This document shows, piece after piece, positions 1 to 8,479 of a stretch of DNA of 64,000 nt (position 1 is its first letter; each line of letters begins with the position of its first letter). The DNA lies in NCBI GenBank assembly GCA_001898225.1, contig MKTJ01000066.1, positions 124,001 through 188,000 of the forward strand, given 5' to 3'. The position numbers and the translations under genes were made by a program. This stretch comes from Chloroflexi bacterium 54-19. Lineage in GTDB: Bacteria; Chloroflexota; Chloroflexia; Chloroheliales; Chloroheliaceae. The notes under the pieces were generated by a model. That model saw only the letters and a program-made list of their open reading frames with translations. It ran no database searches and was not told the origin of the DNA.

Positions 1-378
1 CTGGTGCCGCAAATCATCCTGGCCGGGATTATCTTCCCGCTATCGGGTCCGAGCCAGGTCTTGAGCTATATTACCGTTTCGAAGTGGTCGATTGACAGCC
101 TGGGTACGTCCGCCGATGTAAACCGCCTTTTCTACCAGCAGGTCGGCGACCAACCGCCCGGCTTTACCGGGAACGGCGGCACCTTCGACCCGGCCAATTA
201 CGACCGCGACCCCAGCGCCCGCAAGTATCCGCCTTTGAGCCCGACCATCACCTCACAGTCAAGCCGGGCCCAGAACCTGGTGTTGCGCTGGGGCGTCCTG
301 CTCGGCATAACGGTCCTCTTTATCGTCCTGGCTGGGTATTTCCAGAAACGCAAGGACAAAGCCTGGCAGCGTCGTTAA
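1..378 (+). CDS. FHA/ABC-2 type transporter, C-terminal end (partial)
   Basis: The reading frame is open from the first base, so this is the last 125 codons of a gene that begins outside the window. The protein has the end of an ABC-2 permease: a hydrophobic segment (PQIILAGIIFPLSGPS), a soluble loop, a final membrane helix near residues 95-115 and a basic tail (FQKRKDK). It aligns well with the last part of the complete FHA-ABC protein encoded at 26347-29313 (shared PQIIL.G.IF.LSGPS, SYIT..KWS.DSLGT.AD.NR.F, and QKRKD). It is therefore a paralogue of that transporter and probably also carried FHA and ATPase domains upstream, which cannot be seen here. The exported substrate is unknown. Confidence 0.8.
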   Translation: MVPQIILAGIIFPLSGPSQVLSYITVSKWSIDSLGTSADVNRLFYQQVGDQPPGFTGNGGTFDPANYDRDPSARKYPPLSPTITSQSSRAQNLVLRWGVLLGITVLFIVLAGYFQKRKDKAWQRR

Positions 379-390
379 AATCAGGGGAAT

Positions 391-426
391 AAAAAATGGT
401 GAGCGGACGGCTCACCATTTTTATTA
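391..426 (+). terminator. Bidirectional intrinsic terminator
   Basis: Arms AATGGTGAGC (395-404) and GCTCACCATT (410-419) enclose a 5-base loop, with an A-run before and a T-run after. It sits between two convergent genes, the partial transporter on plus and the L,D-transpeptidase on minus, and can serve both. Confidence 0.85.
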
Positions 427-437
427 CTCTTTTGGGA

Positions 438-2069
438 CTAGAACACGTCTACGACCGTTCCGACCGGCAGTTGCCAGATAAGGCTGGCATCATAGACCGT
501 CGCGTTAACGCAGCCGTGGCTTTGCTCGGCGATACCGTACTTGGTGTGCCAGTAACTGCCGTGAATGGCGAAGTCGGCGTAGAAGTAGGTCACGTAGCGA
601 ATATCGAGCAACTTGTAGTCGGTTTCGGAGGCGCGGTTCCCACCCTGCATGGTCTGGGTTAAAGGCCGGTAACCCCCGATAGCGGCAAAGACCCCTTTGA
701 CCGTCGAGTGGTCAATCGGGCCGCCTTCGATGCCGGTGGCGACCAGGGTATGGTAAATCATCTTGTCGCCGTTAAAGACCGCCATGGCCTGTTTGGCGAT
801 AGAGACCGAGACCCAGATGCCAGGGTGCGTGCGCGGTACCGCCGGGTAATCTGGCATTACAAGCGGTTTAAGATACTCCGAGTAGACAAAGATGTCCGGT
901 TTCTCGTAAATCTGGTACCAGACGTTGTTGCCTTTGACGACTTCTTCACCCGCTACGGCCCGGATAGCCTGGATGTGGTCCCCGGCTTGCATCTGGGTTA
1001 CGAAAGGCGTTTCCTTGGTGTTGGTCGGGCGCGGGGCTGACGAGTTTGGGGCGGTCCGCAGGTTCAAAGTATCGCTCGAAACGTACCACTGGTGGGTCGG
1101 ACTGGTAAAAATACTTTCAATCGGTTTATCGAATTGCGGGATTTTGCCGTTGTAGCGCCAGGACAGGTAAGCCGACCCGACGTTACCCATCTCAACCTTG
1201 TATTCCTCCGAGTTGGAAGGGGTATAGGTCAGCAAACGGCGCTCGAAAGCCTGGACCAGCACGTCTTTCTCGACGCCGCCGACCTTAACTTTCGTCCAAT
1301 AAGCCTCGGTGATGGGATTACCGACCGCGAAAAGCCAGTTGCTTATGGTGCCGTTGGTGTAGTCACCCTGGTTAAAGACGACGCCCTGGCGGTTGAAGTA
1401 ATCCCAGAAAGCTTCGGGAATACTGAAATTATTCACGACGGTGGCAACCTTGGTGGCCGGGTCGTCCAGGTAGGTGTTGATAAAGTTGAGGCCGTCCGGG
1501 GTAAGCTGGGCCTTTATATAATCCCCGGTGCGAGCGTTGCCCGGTTTGTTGTAATAAGGGCCAAAGTCTTTATAGGTCGGGAAGGCGTTATCGGAATCCC
1601 CCGCCACCGGGACCTTCGCCGGGCCTTTATCCATAAAAGAGGTATCCCCCAGTTGCAGTTTGCCGGTAATCATCTCGACAACAAGCAGACCGTTGCTAAC
1701 CGACCCTGTGGTGGGCTGGGTCAACTCCATGCGGGCCTTGTCGAAATACTGCACCAGGCGCTTCCCGGCGGGCGCGGTCTGGTCGTAATCCTCGTAAATT
1801 GCACCGGTTACCGGCGCGGGACCCCAATACCAGCTTCGGGAGGCGCGTTGGGCGGCAATCGGCTGGTCGGTCCGCTGCCAGGTCTGGTAGAACTGGGTCG
1901 AACCAAAAGAGTCGCCGGGTCCGGCGGCCTGGGTAGCGGTAGCGGGCGCGGCCAGGGCGCTGGCGGTCTGCGGAATAATACTAAAGGTACTGGTGAGCAG
2001 GGGCAGAACAAGGTAGATAAAAAAAGCTGCACCGAGCTTTTTATTTTTCAAAAACATTCCAAACCTCAA
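438..2069 (-). CDS. Secreted L,D-transpeptidase (YkuD domain) with SH3-like region
   Basis: A 543-residue protein that starts with a basic N-terminus and a hydrophobic signal segment (about residues 12-42), so it is probably exported. A long middle region of unknown fold is followed by an SH3-like stretch (about 329-402, with the typical LNLRTAPN pattern) and a C-terminal YkuD domain from about 419. The catalytic signature is complete: His503, then Ser517-His518-Gly519-Cys520 and Asn522. L,D-transpeptidases of this family form 3-3 peptidoglycan cross-links or attach proteins to peptidoglycan. The SH3-like part would help wall binding (inference). It is longer than most bacterial YkuD enzymes because of residues 43-328. 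The gene is monocistronic between a terminator and an AT-rich leader. Confidence 0.85.
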   Translation of the reverse strand: MRFGMFLKNKKLGAAFFIYLVLPLLTSTFSIIPQTASALAAPATATQAAGPGDSFGSTQFYQTWQRTDQPIAAQRASRSWYWGPAPVTGAIYEDYDQTAPAGKRLVQYFDKARMELTQPTTGSVSNGLLVVEMITGKLQLGDTSFMDKGPAKVPVAGDSDNAFPTYKDFGPYYNKPGNARTGDYIKAQLTPDGLNFINTYLDDPATKVATVVNNFSIPEAFWDYFNRQGVVFNQGDYTNGTISNWLFAVGNPITEAYWTKVKVGGVEKDVLVQAFERRLLTYTPSNSEEYKVEMGNVGSAYLSWRYNGKIPQFDKPIESIFTSPTHQWYVSSDTLNLRTAPNSSAPRPTNTKETPFVTQMQAGDHIQAIRAVAGEEVVKGNNVWYQIYEKPDIFVYSEYLKPLVMPDYPAVPRTHPGIWVSVSIAKQAMAVFNGDKMIYHTLVATGIEGGPIDHSTVKGVFAAIGGYRPLTQTMQGGNRASETDYKLLDIRYVTYFYADFAIHGSYWHTKYGIAEQSHGCVNATVYDASLIWQLPVGTVVDVF

Positions 2070-2337
2070 GATAATCTCTGTATATGTGAGAGTGAGTTTA
2101 CTATAACCGGGCGCTATATATTATTGGCTCAACCGGAAAATGTTAAACCTACAATAATCAAGACAAGACTGGCGGGTAGTGAGAGAGCACCGGAAAATTG
2201 ACCGCCTGAACAGTCCGCGCAAACTGTTTAACGTTCAACCCTTTGAGAAAGTTGTATTAACGCACAGGAATTGCTGCACGAAGTTATCTTAATGGGTAAT
2301 CCGGGGAGTTGTCAATCTGAAATAAATTAAGGCAGGG

Positions 2338-3948
2338 TTAGACTACGGTAATAACAGGCGTTCCTGACGGCACAAAGGTCTTTCGTCGCAGGGCATTTAA
2401 GGCCAGGCCCAATCTCCGGCAGGCTTCTCGCAGCCGTTCGGGCGCGTTGTCGCCAAAGCTGACGCGGACGGTATTGAGGCGGCTCTCGTTCAGAACCGGG
2501 TAATAGATGGGACCGGGCAGGACGGCCACACCGTGCTCGGCGGCGGCCAGGTGAAATTCGTCCGAGCGGATATCTTCGGGCAGGGTCAGTTGCAGGCTGA
2601 ACCCGGCCTCGCACTTGCTCCAACTGCATCCTAAAGGGGCCAGTTCGGCCTCGAACCCGGCAATGATGGCAGCGCGCCGTTCGCTGTAGACCTGGCGGGC
2701 CGCGCTGACTTCACGCTCGAAGACGGGGGTTCCGGCGTATTTCATGACGGCGCGGGCCAGGGGCAGGGAAATTCCCCGGTCGAATACGGCCTTGGCCTCA
2801 GAGAGCCGTTCCATGAGCGGTTTCTGGGCCGTCACCAGGCCAAAGCGGACCGCCGGGAAAATTAGCTTGCTAAAACTTTTGAGGTAAATGACCCTTTCGG
2901 CCCGATCATAGCTCTTAATGGCGGGCAAGAAGGCATCACTTTCGTAATAATACTCGTTGCAGGTGTCGTCCTCGATAATCCAGAAATTGTAGCGGTCGGC
3001 CAGTTCAACAAGCTGTTTGCGCCGTTCGGTTGACAGGGTAATCCCGGTCGGGCTCTGGGCGGTCGGGATGGTATAGAGGAGGCGGGGGCGGTAGCGGTCG
3101 GCCAGCCTTTCGACCTGTTCGGGGGAGATACCCTGGTCGTCGAGGGGTAGGGGCAGCCAGTTGACACCCCGGTTTTCGAAAATCTCCAGGGCCGAAACAT
3201 AGGAAGGACTTTCGACCAGCATATAGTCGCCCGGCCCGGCCAGCACCCGGCTGAGAATGTCGAGGGTTTGCTGGCTGCCGGTAGTCAACAATATTTCGTC
3301 AGGGTCGGGCTGGAAGCCAAAGCGCGATAAATACCCGGCCAACCACTGGCGAGTTGCGGGGTCGCCCAGGGCCGAGCCGTACTGGAACTGGGCGTTGCCG
3401 TAAAGCTGACTTTCCCGTTCGAGGCTTTCCCCGGCCAACTGCATGGCTGTTTTCCAGCGGTCGATTTTGAAAAGCTCCTGGGCCGGGCCGCCGCTGGTCA
3501 GGATTATCAGGTCACTGCCGCCCGCGCCCTGGTGGCGGCCAATCGAGGCGTTCGAGGCGCGCTGGACCAGGGCCGAGCGGCTCGATTTGTAGTAGTCGGG
3601 AAAACCAAAAGAAGCCGCCGGGAAAGTGGAGCGGGGCGTGACCGCCGGGACTTCCGCCGGAGGTGCCGGGGGGAGGCTGGCCAGGGCTGGTTTGTCAGGC
3701 TGGGGCAGGCGGGCAAAAGTGCCGCGTCCGACCTGGCCGACCGCATAGCCGTCCTCACCAAGCAGTTCGTAAGCCTGGGTAGCCGTAACCGGGCTGATAG
3801 CGAGGGTTTCTTTCCAGGCTCGGATGGGCGGCAATTTCTCTCCCGAACGTAAATCCCCTTGCCGGATAGCTTTTTTGAGTTGCTCGGCCAGTTGGCGGTA
3901 AAGGGGCTGGCTATCGGTTTTATCCAGTTTTATTTTGGCGAAATCCAA
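2338..3948 (-). CDS. MocR-type transcriptional regulator (GntR HTH fused to aminotransferase fold)
   Basis: A 536-residue protein with an N-terminal GntR winged helix (about residues 8-75; LYRQLAEQLKKAIRQGDLRSGEKLPPIR is typical but is cited here only in part) and a class I aminotransferase-like domain from about 120 to 515. The PLP-binding lysine lies in the motif YLKSFSK. In this family, PLP or an amino compound bound to the large domain controls DNA binding, often at genes for PLP, GABA or amino acid metabolism. The divergent genes at 4161 and 4771, the second a PNP-oxidase-fold protein, are plausible targets. The gap between them holds a clear promoter. Confidence 0.9.
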   Translation of the reverse strand: MDFAKIKLDKTDSQPLYRQLAEQLKKAIRQGDLRSGEKLPPIRAWKETLAISPVTATQAYELLGEDGYAVGQVGRGTFARLPQPDKPALASLPPAPPAEVPAVTPRSTFPAASFGFPDYYKSSRSALVQRASNASIGRHQGAGGSDLIILTSGGPAQELFKIDRWKTAMQLAGESLERESQLYGNAQFQYGSALGDPATRQWLAGYLSRFGFQPDPDEILLTTGSQQTLDILSRVLAGPGDYMLVESPSYVSALEIFENRGVNWLPLPLDDQGISPEQVERLADRYRPRLLYTIPTAQSPTGITLSTERRKQLVELADRYNFWIIEDDTCNEYYYESDAFLPAIKSYDRAERVIYLKSFSKLIFPAVRFGLVTAQKPLMERLSEAKAVFDRGISLPLARAVMKYAGTPVFEREVSAARQVYSERRAAIIAGFEAELAPLGCSWSKCEAGFSLQLTLPEDIRSDEFHLAAAEHGVAVLPGPIYYPVLNESRLNTVRVSFGDNAPERLREACRRLGLALNALRRKTFVPSGTPVITVV

Positions 3949-4024
3949 TCTTTTCCTCGAAACTTTCCCCAGAATTTTATGACTTTCGGAAGTTTGCTCT
4001 TAAATCACTCTTTATGTCCGGCCA

Positions 4025-4041
4025 ACTAAAAACTAAAAACT
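4025..4041. repeat. Short ACTAAAA heptamer repeat
   Basis: About 2.4 tandem copies of ACTAAAA lie just upstream of the promoter at 4064. Similar heptamers (CTAAACA / TTTAGTG) occur at 5506-5540 and 11926-11942, always in intergenic DNA. Confidence 0.5.
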
Positions 4042-4063
4042 GATTACTGAACACTTTTCCATA

Positions 4064-4091
4064 TTGACAAATTGTAGTGTTTTGTTATTAT
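4064..4091 (+). promoter_or_regulatory. Sigma70-type promoter for the acetyltransferase gene
   Basis: A perfect -35 TTGACA (4064-4069) is followed after 16 bases by TATTAT (4086-4091). It points to the gene at 4161 and lies in the divergent gap shared with the MocR-type regulator, so that protein is a candidate controller. Confidence 0.7.
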
Positions 4092-4160
4092 TACATTACC
4101 ATATCAATGAAGATAAGTCAACATTGTCATTAATAACAATCCTGCGGAAGGTAAGACGCT

Positions 4161-4769
4161 ATGAAGATAGTACCGATTGTCCTTGAAGGCAAATATGTTA
4201 GGCTTGAACCGCTTACTCTAGACCACGCTCCCGATTTGTTCGAAGCGGGCAACGATGACGAAGTCTGGCAGTTTTTATCCATACCGCGCCCCGATAGCCT
4301 GGTAGAAATGCAGGCTTTTATCCAGGGCGCGCTGGGTCAGCAGTTGGCCGGGCTGCGAATACCTTTCGCTATCATTGATAAAGTCAGCGGCAAAGCTGCC
4401 GGCACTACCAGTTATCTCGATATTCAGCCCCAGAACCGCGGCCTGGAAATCGGTTGGACCTGGCTTGGCAAGGCTTACTGGCGCTCGGCCATCAACACCG
4501 AATGTAAGTATTTGTTATTGAGCCACGCCTTCGATGCCCAGGGCGCTATCCGGGTCCAGTTAAAGACCGACAGCCGCAACTGGCGTTCCCAGAACGCTAT
4601 CGAGCGCATCGGGGCTAAAAAAGAGGGTGTCCTGCGCAAGCACGTGATTTATCCGAGCGGCTATATCCGCGACTCGGTCTATTTTAGCATTATTGATACG
4701 GAGTGGCCCCTGGTTAAGGAGCGTCTCAAAGCGCGCATGGGCGACCCCGAATTTGCCGGAAGGGATTAA
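4161..4769 (+). CDS. GNAT acetyltransferase, RimJ/RimL type
   Basis: A 202-residue protein with the GNAT_3 / RimJ-RimL pattern: an N-terminal VRLEPLTLDHAPDLFEA-like opening, the central strand GLEIGWTWLGKAYW, and the later NWRSQNAIERIGAKKEGVLRKH block that helps bind acetyl-CoA. Family members acetylate N-termini of ribosomal proteins, amino-glycosides or small amines, and the substrate cannot be told from sequence. The start follows a GGAAGG-like ribosome binding site. The next gene begins one base after this stop, so the two are co-transcribed and probably translationally coupled. Confidence 0.85.
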   Translation: MKIVPIVLEGKYVRLEPLTLDHAPDLFEAGNDDEVWQFLSIPRPDSLVEMQAFIQGALGQQLAGLRIPFAIIDKVSGKAAGTTSYLDIQPQNRGLEIGWTWLGKAYWRSAINTECKYLLLSHAFDAQGAIRVQLKTDSRNWRSQNAIERIGAKKEGVLRKHVIYPSGYIRDSVYFSIIDTEWPLVKERLKARMGDPEFAGRD

Positions 4770-4770
4770 G

Positions 4771-5337
4771 ATGAGCCAGGGAGTCATTCGTCGCCAGGAC
4801 AAGGCCATGCCGGAGGCCGAAATCGAGGCCCTGTTAAAGACGGCCAAAGTCGGTCACTTCGGCACTTCGAGCGAAGGCGGCCAGCCCTACGTGGTACCCA
4901 ATCTTTTCGTTTACGAGGACGGCAAGATTTACACTCACAACTCCAGGATTAGCGGTCACTTCCGCCAGAATATCGACCAGAACCCGCGTGTCTGCTTCGA
5001 GGTCGCCGAAATCGGGCAGGTCTGGCCCTATGGCGAGTTCGAGTGCGATACCTCGGCCAGCTATGCCAGCGTTATCGCCTACGGCACGGTCAGCATCGAG
5101 AGCGACCCGGCCAAAAAGGCCTGGTTCTTCGACCGTTTCATGGCGAAGTACGCCGACCCGACCTGGGACCGGCCCAGGAGTTTCTACCCGCGCCTGGAGG
5201 CTGTCTCGGTTTACTGTATCGAGCTTGAGCAGGTGACAGGCAAAAAAGGGTCGATGCCCGCCCTCGAAGAACAGTGGCCCGCCAAAAACAAGACCCTCTC
5301 GCCCCAGGCCGTAGCGCCGGACCGTGAAAGGAATTAA
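4771..5337 (+). CDS. Pyridoxamine 5'-phosphate oxidase-fold protein (NimA/FMN-binding type)
   Basis: The chosen ATG at 4771 lies two bases past the upstream stop codon, with GGAAGGGA before it. An in-frame start at 4693 would lie inside the acetyltransferase gene and is unlikely. The 188-residue product shows the split-barrel flavin-binding pattern (VGHFGTSSEGGQPYVVP, then IYTHNSRISGHFRQNI, then NPRVCFEV). This matches the PNPOx-like/NimA group, in which FMN or heme binds at a dimer interface and small aromatic or nitro compounds are reduced. True pyridoxamine oxidase activity is not implied. Linkage to a MocR-type regulator is suggestive of vitamin B6-related chemistry but proves nothing. 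Confidence 0.82.
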   Translation: MSQGVIRRQDKAMPEAEIEALLKTAKVGHFGTSSEGGQPYVVPNLFVYEDGKIYTHNSRISGHFRQNIDQNPRVCFEVAEIGQVWPYGEFECDTSASYASVIAYGTVSIESDPAKKAWFFDRFMAKYADPTWDRPRSFYPRLEAVSVYCIELEQVTGKKGSMPALEEQWPAKNKTLSPQAVAPDRERN

Positions 5338-5426
5338 GTCTTAGCTAATACGGGTATGGATGCGGCACTGGGGCCGTTTCAACTCAACTGGAAATAAGTC
5401 TGTTCACATTTTTAACCTTTAACAAT

Positions 5427-5453
5427 GGCGGCTTGCAAAAGCCGCCTTTTTTA
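5427..5453 (+). terminator. Intrinsic terminator
   Basis: GGCGGCTT (5427-5434) pairs perfectly with AAGCCGCC (5439-5446) around a GCAA tetraloop, followed by a T-run. It ends the acetyltransferase/PNPOx-like transcript. Confidence 0.9.
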
Positions 5454-5926
5454 TTACAAGGGGTTAGTAGGCAGAAGCCAGAGGTCAGAGGTCAGTAGGC
5501 AGAAAAAAGTGTTTTAGTGTTTAGTTTGCAGTCTTTAGTAATTTGAGGTCAGCAGGGGGTAAATGGGTTTAGGACAGTTATTATTCTGCTAAAGATTTGT
5601 TTTTGAGAAATATCTGTTCTAGGTCAAATATAAATGTCTTACACTTCTCATTCTATACCTTTGATACCCCACCATAGGCTATACTACGGGTGTCTCAGGC
5701 CTGTTGGGTAATGTCACAGACCTCCAACTTGTCATTCTGACCGAAGTGGAGGAATCTAGCCCGTAGGGTTCCCAGTGGGCAGCGCCGTTGGCGTTTATTA
5801 CGGTTTCAAAGCGCAATAAACTTTGTATTTCGACTTCGCGATAGGTTTTTTCTCCTATTGTCACGCCAGCCCACCCGGTGTACACTCGAAAGGAATTCAC
5901 CCGGTTACGGGGTAATTCTTTTTTAT
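5454..5926. repeat. Gene-free stretch with short repeats
   Basis: No convincing gene lies between 5338 and 6091. From 5461 to 5540 there are heptamer-like repeats (GAGGTCA twice, then TTTAGTG-like units). At 5731-5757 is a 27-base copy of a dispersed repeat (GTCATT...GAGGAATCT) that matches 25139-25165 at 23 of 27 positions. A 73-codon minus-strand frame across the latter is not supported by any motif. Confidence 0.55.
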
Positions 5927-5937
5927 CTGGAAATTCC

Positions 5938-5996
5938 GTTCAACGCACCCTTTATGGGTGAACGTTGTCTCGTTCAACGTCTTAACGTGTTATAAT
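5938..5996 (+). promoter_or_regulatory. Hairpin repeat and extended -10 promoter for yqeY
   Basis: A hairpin pairs CAACG..CACCC (from 5941) with GGGTG..CGTTG (to 5967), followed by a GTTCAACGTCTTAACG element. Immediately after comes TGTTATAAT (5988-5996), an extended -10 sequence. There is no good -35. The AACGTT-type repeat recurs at 2226, 8347 and 21142. Confidence 0.5.
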
Positions 5997-6091
5997 TTGA
6001 GGCAGTTTGCAGGGTTAAACCTGGCGATAGACTCTGGAAATATTTTTACACAAACCGAGAAACGAGAATTTACAGAACGGAGATACGAAAA

Positions 6092-6547
6092 ATGGGTCTG
6101 AAAGAGCAGTTAGTGGAAGATATGAAGTCGGCCATGCGCAGCAAGGAGACGGCCCGGCTTGATACTATCCGGCTGCTGCGGGCGTCTATCCAGCGCCTTG
6201 AAGTAGACCGGACCGACCGCAAGAATCCTAACTATGGCGTCGAAATCACCGAAAACGATTATATCGGGGTGGTCCAGAAGGAAATCAAACAGCGCCGCGA
6301 TTCGATTGAAGCCTTTGAAAAGGGTGGCCGCGAGGACCTGGCCGAAAAAGAGCGGGTCGAGATGACTATCATGGAGCAATACCTGCCCCGCCAGCTTAGC
6401 CGGGAAGAAATCGTGGCTGCCCTCACCCCGCTGGTCGAGCGCGAGGGTAAAGACTTCCGCAAAATAATGCCGTTGGCTTCCAAAGAGTTAAAAGGCAAGG
6501 CCGATGGCCGCCTGATTAACGAAGTGGTCAAGGAACTGACCAGTTAA
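6092..6547 (+). CDS. yqeY: GatB/YqeY domain protein
   Basis: A 151-residue protein of the size and pattern of YqeY: the N-terminal helical region (KSAMRSKETARLDTIRLLRA), the conserved QKEIKQRRDSIEAFEKGGRED block and the C-terminal EQYLPRQLSREE...GKADGRLINEVVKELT. The family resembles the tail domain of the GatB amidotransferase subunit, which contacts tRNA. YqeY itself has no settled function. It opens a co-directional run reaching 11868. Upstream is an extended -10 sequence at 5988-5996. Confidence 0.93.
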   Translation: MGLKEQLVEDMKSAMRSKETARLDTIRLLRASIQRLEVDRTDRKNPNYGVEITENDYIGVVQKEIKQRRDSIEAFEKGGREDLAEKERVEMTIMEQYLPRQLSREEIVAALTPLVEREGKDFRKIMPLASKELKGKADGRLINEVVKELTS

Positions 6548-6580
6548 GCAGGTTTTTATTCCCAGGATTTTAGAACGACT

Positions 6581-7450
6581 ATGAAGCAGCAAACCAGGCC
6601 GCCCGTTAAACCGTCCCAGAAGACCCCCCTCGCCCGTCCCGGTATCAGGGCGAACGGGGGGAGTAAACCGGGTGCGGTTCCCCCCGCCGCTGCTGTAGCC
6701 GGTAAAAAAGGGCCGGTCAGCCAGGCCGAGCCACCCAAACCCGGTATCAACCTGCCCCAGAAGCTTCTGGCCGGGCTGGTCTTGCTGGCGGTAGTCGTCC
6801 TTGTCGTACTCCTGGCAATACAGCCCCAGGGCAATGTCGACCGGCGTGACCAGAATAACGCGCTCGGCACCGCCCTGGCGGCTACCGGGGTCACGCCGCC
6901 TCCGACCATCATACCGGGCTCGGACTTTGGCGTGGACCTCGTTATTTATGCCATAAAAGATTATGTTCCAATCATCCCCGGTGAAAAGGTAACTTTTTAC
7001 ATCAACAATAAACGGGAAAAATCTTTGTATGTCAGCAACTGCGACGGCACTATCCTGCAACGGTTTATCGGCAGCGATATAAATAATAAGGACCAGACCG
7101 CCGATTTAAATAACTGGACCAATGTCGCGCCCGGCGGCTATCCTAACTGCGGCCCGATTGGGCAGCAACCGGTCCAGATTCCGCCGGGTGCGAACGCTGA
7201 CGCTTCCTTTCCTTTCGATACAAAAAAGACCCGTCCCTATCCGGGCGAGGACTGGAATATCCCCGGCAATTACCGTATTTTTATCCAGTATTACCTGCTT
7301 TGCCCTTCGGGCGGACAATCTATCGCCGACTGTACGGACCGCCATTATTCCTGGTCGGATAGTTTCCGTATCGTCGCTCCCCAGTACATTACTCCCCAGG
7401 CCAGTATCACGGCTGTTTCCCCGGTGGCTTCTCCTACCCCTACCCCCTGA
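6581..7450 (+). CDS. Single-pass membrane protein with extracytoplasmic domain, function unknown
   Basis: The 289-residue product begins with about 60 residues rich in Pro, Lys and Ala, then one membrane helix (about residues 62-82). A Thr/Pro linker leads to a soluble domain from about 110 and the protein ends in a short Pro/Thr tail. The domain has a beta-rich look (DLVIYAIKDYVPIIPGEKVTFYINN), loosely like cupredoxin-type folds, and has several cysteines, but no copper ligand set can be picked out. I do not recognise the family. It lies 33 bases after yqeY and 41 bases before an MscS-type channel, so the three may be co-transcribed. Confidence 0.7.
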   Translation: MKQQTRPPVKPSQKTPLARPGIRANGGSKPGAVPPAAAVAGKKGPVSQAEPPKPGINLPQKLLAGLVLLAVVVLVVLLAIQPQGNVDRRDQNNALGTALAATGVTPPPTIIPGSDFGVDLVIYAIKDYVPIIPGEKVTFYINNKREKSLYVSNCDGTILQRFIGSDINNKDQTADLNNWTNVAPGGYPNCGPIGQQPVQIPPGANADASFPFDTKKTRPYPGEDWNIPGNYRIFIQYYLLCPSGGQSIADCTDRHYSWSDSFRIVAPQYITPQASITAVSPVASPTPTP

Positions 7451-7491
7451 ACGGTGGCCGTTGGATTGAAACCTTAGGAGGACTTTTTCTT

Positions 7492-8325
7492 TTGGAGAAT
7501 TTGTGGAATCGTTTGTTGACGCTGGTTAACCAGAACCAGCTTCTTGATTTGCTTGGAAAAACCATTCTGAGTCTGCTTATCCTGGCCCTTTTTGTTATCC
7601 TGGGCCGGATTTTACGCAATACCGTCAAGCGGGTCGTCAACCGGACCAGCCGGAACGCCAACCTGCCCATCCTGCTGAGTAACCTCGTCTATGTCGCGCT
7701 GATAATAATCGCTCTCCTGGCGATTTTGAGTATCTATACCGGGGCCGGGCTTTCGACCCTTTTGACCCTGTTCGGCCTGGTAAGTTTGGCCGTTAGCTTA
7801 TCCATCCAGGACATCCTTAAAAATTTCGTGTCTGGCGTCTATCTTTTGCTCGAGCAACCCTTTAGCATTGGCGACCGGGTCAAGGTGCGCGACGTGGAAG
7901 GGCAGGTCGAGAACATCGAAATCCGCACCACCCAGCTTCATACCGATGATGGCGTGCAGGTCTTTATCCCGAACAGCATCGTTTTCGCAGAAATCGTGAC
8001 CAACCGGACGGCCTACCGCCACCGCCTGACGGTCGTCCGCTTTACGATGCCGCTCGATGGTAAAACTTTCGAGGAATTTTCGGGCCAGGTCAAAGCGGTT
8101 GTTGCCGAGTTTGATAACGTAAAGGTCAGTAAAGACCCGGCTCCGCAGGTTTTCGTGGAGACCATCGCCGCCAAGCTCTATAATTGCAAGCTCGATTTTT
8201 GGAGCCCGGTGACGGCCCCCTCGACCACGGCTTCGGACGTGGTGTTGGCCCTGGTTAAAAGTCTCCCGGAATTAGAAGTTACCGGCGTGGTTGCCGCTGC
8301 CGCCGCACCCGCTACCGCCAAATGA
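7492..8325 (+). CDS. MscS-family mechanosensitive ion channel
   Basis: The chosen TTG start is preceded by AGGAGG (7476-7481) at a good distance. The 277-residue protein has three membrane segments in its first 105 residues and then the hallmark MscS pore/beta region (SIQDILKNFVSGVYLLLEQPFSIGDRVKVRDVEGQVENI...). The next stretch, TTQLHTDDGVQVFIPNS, also fits. Small-conductance channels of this family open under membrane tension and release solutes during osmotic down-shock. The length is close to that of E. coli MscS. Confidence 0.92.
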   Translation: MENLWNRLLTLVNQNQLLDLLGKTILSLLILALFVILGRILRNTVKRVVNRTSRNANLPILLSNLVYVALIIIALLAILSIYTGAGLSTLLTLFGLVSLAVSLSIQDILKNFVSGVYLLLEQPFSIGDRVKVRDVEGQVENIEIRTTQLHTDDGVQVFIPNSIVFAEIVTNRTAYRHRLTVVRFTMPLDGKTFEEFSGQVKAVVAEFDNVKVSKDPAPQVFVETIAAKLYNCKLDFWSPVTAPSTTASDVVLALVKSLPELEVTGVVAAAAAPATAK

Positions 8326-8346
8326 AGGATGGGGTTTACGCTCAAC

Positions 8347-8376
8347 GTTGAACGTTAAACCTGAATTAACTATAAT
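8347..8376 (+). promoter_or_regulatory. Promoter for nadD, with its -35 inside a dispersed repeat
   Basis: TTGAAC (8348-8353), a 17-base spacer and a perfect TATAAT (8371-8376) form a sigma70-type promoter. The -35 lies inside GTTGAACGTTAAAC (8347-8360), whose exact reverse complement occurs at 2226-2239 upstream of the L,D-transpeptidase. Confidence 0.65.
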
Positions 8377-8414
8377 ACCCACCTGTCAGGTTGAGGTATT
8401 TTTACACTGTCTTT

Positions 8415-8452
8415 ACGCGCCCTCTACGGGCTACCCCAGGGGGCGCGTTTTC
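8415..8452 (+). terminator. Terminator-like hairpin in the nadD leader
   Basis: ACGCGCCC (8415-8422) pairs perfectly with GGGCGCGT (8441-8448), followed by TTTTCC. It lies between the predicted promoter at 8348-8376 and the nadD start at 8480. It may therefore act as an attenuator, or simply end read-through from the mscS-type gene. Confidence 0.6.
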
Positions 8453-8479
8453 CGTTGTTACGGCTACCGAAAGTTATTG

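Noticed and set aside
1092-2201. Long plus-strand frame (369 codons) opposite the L,D-transpeptidase gene
   Set aside because: The minus strand carries a full YkuD signature and signal peptide. The plus frame has no motif and is a shadow of GC-rich codons.
5679-5900. Minus-strand frame of 73 codons
   Set aside because: It runs across a dispersed repeat, has no ribosome binding site and no recognisable motif.
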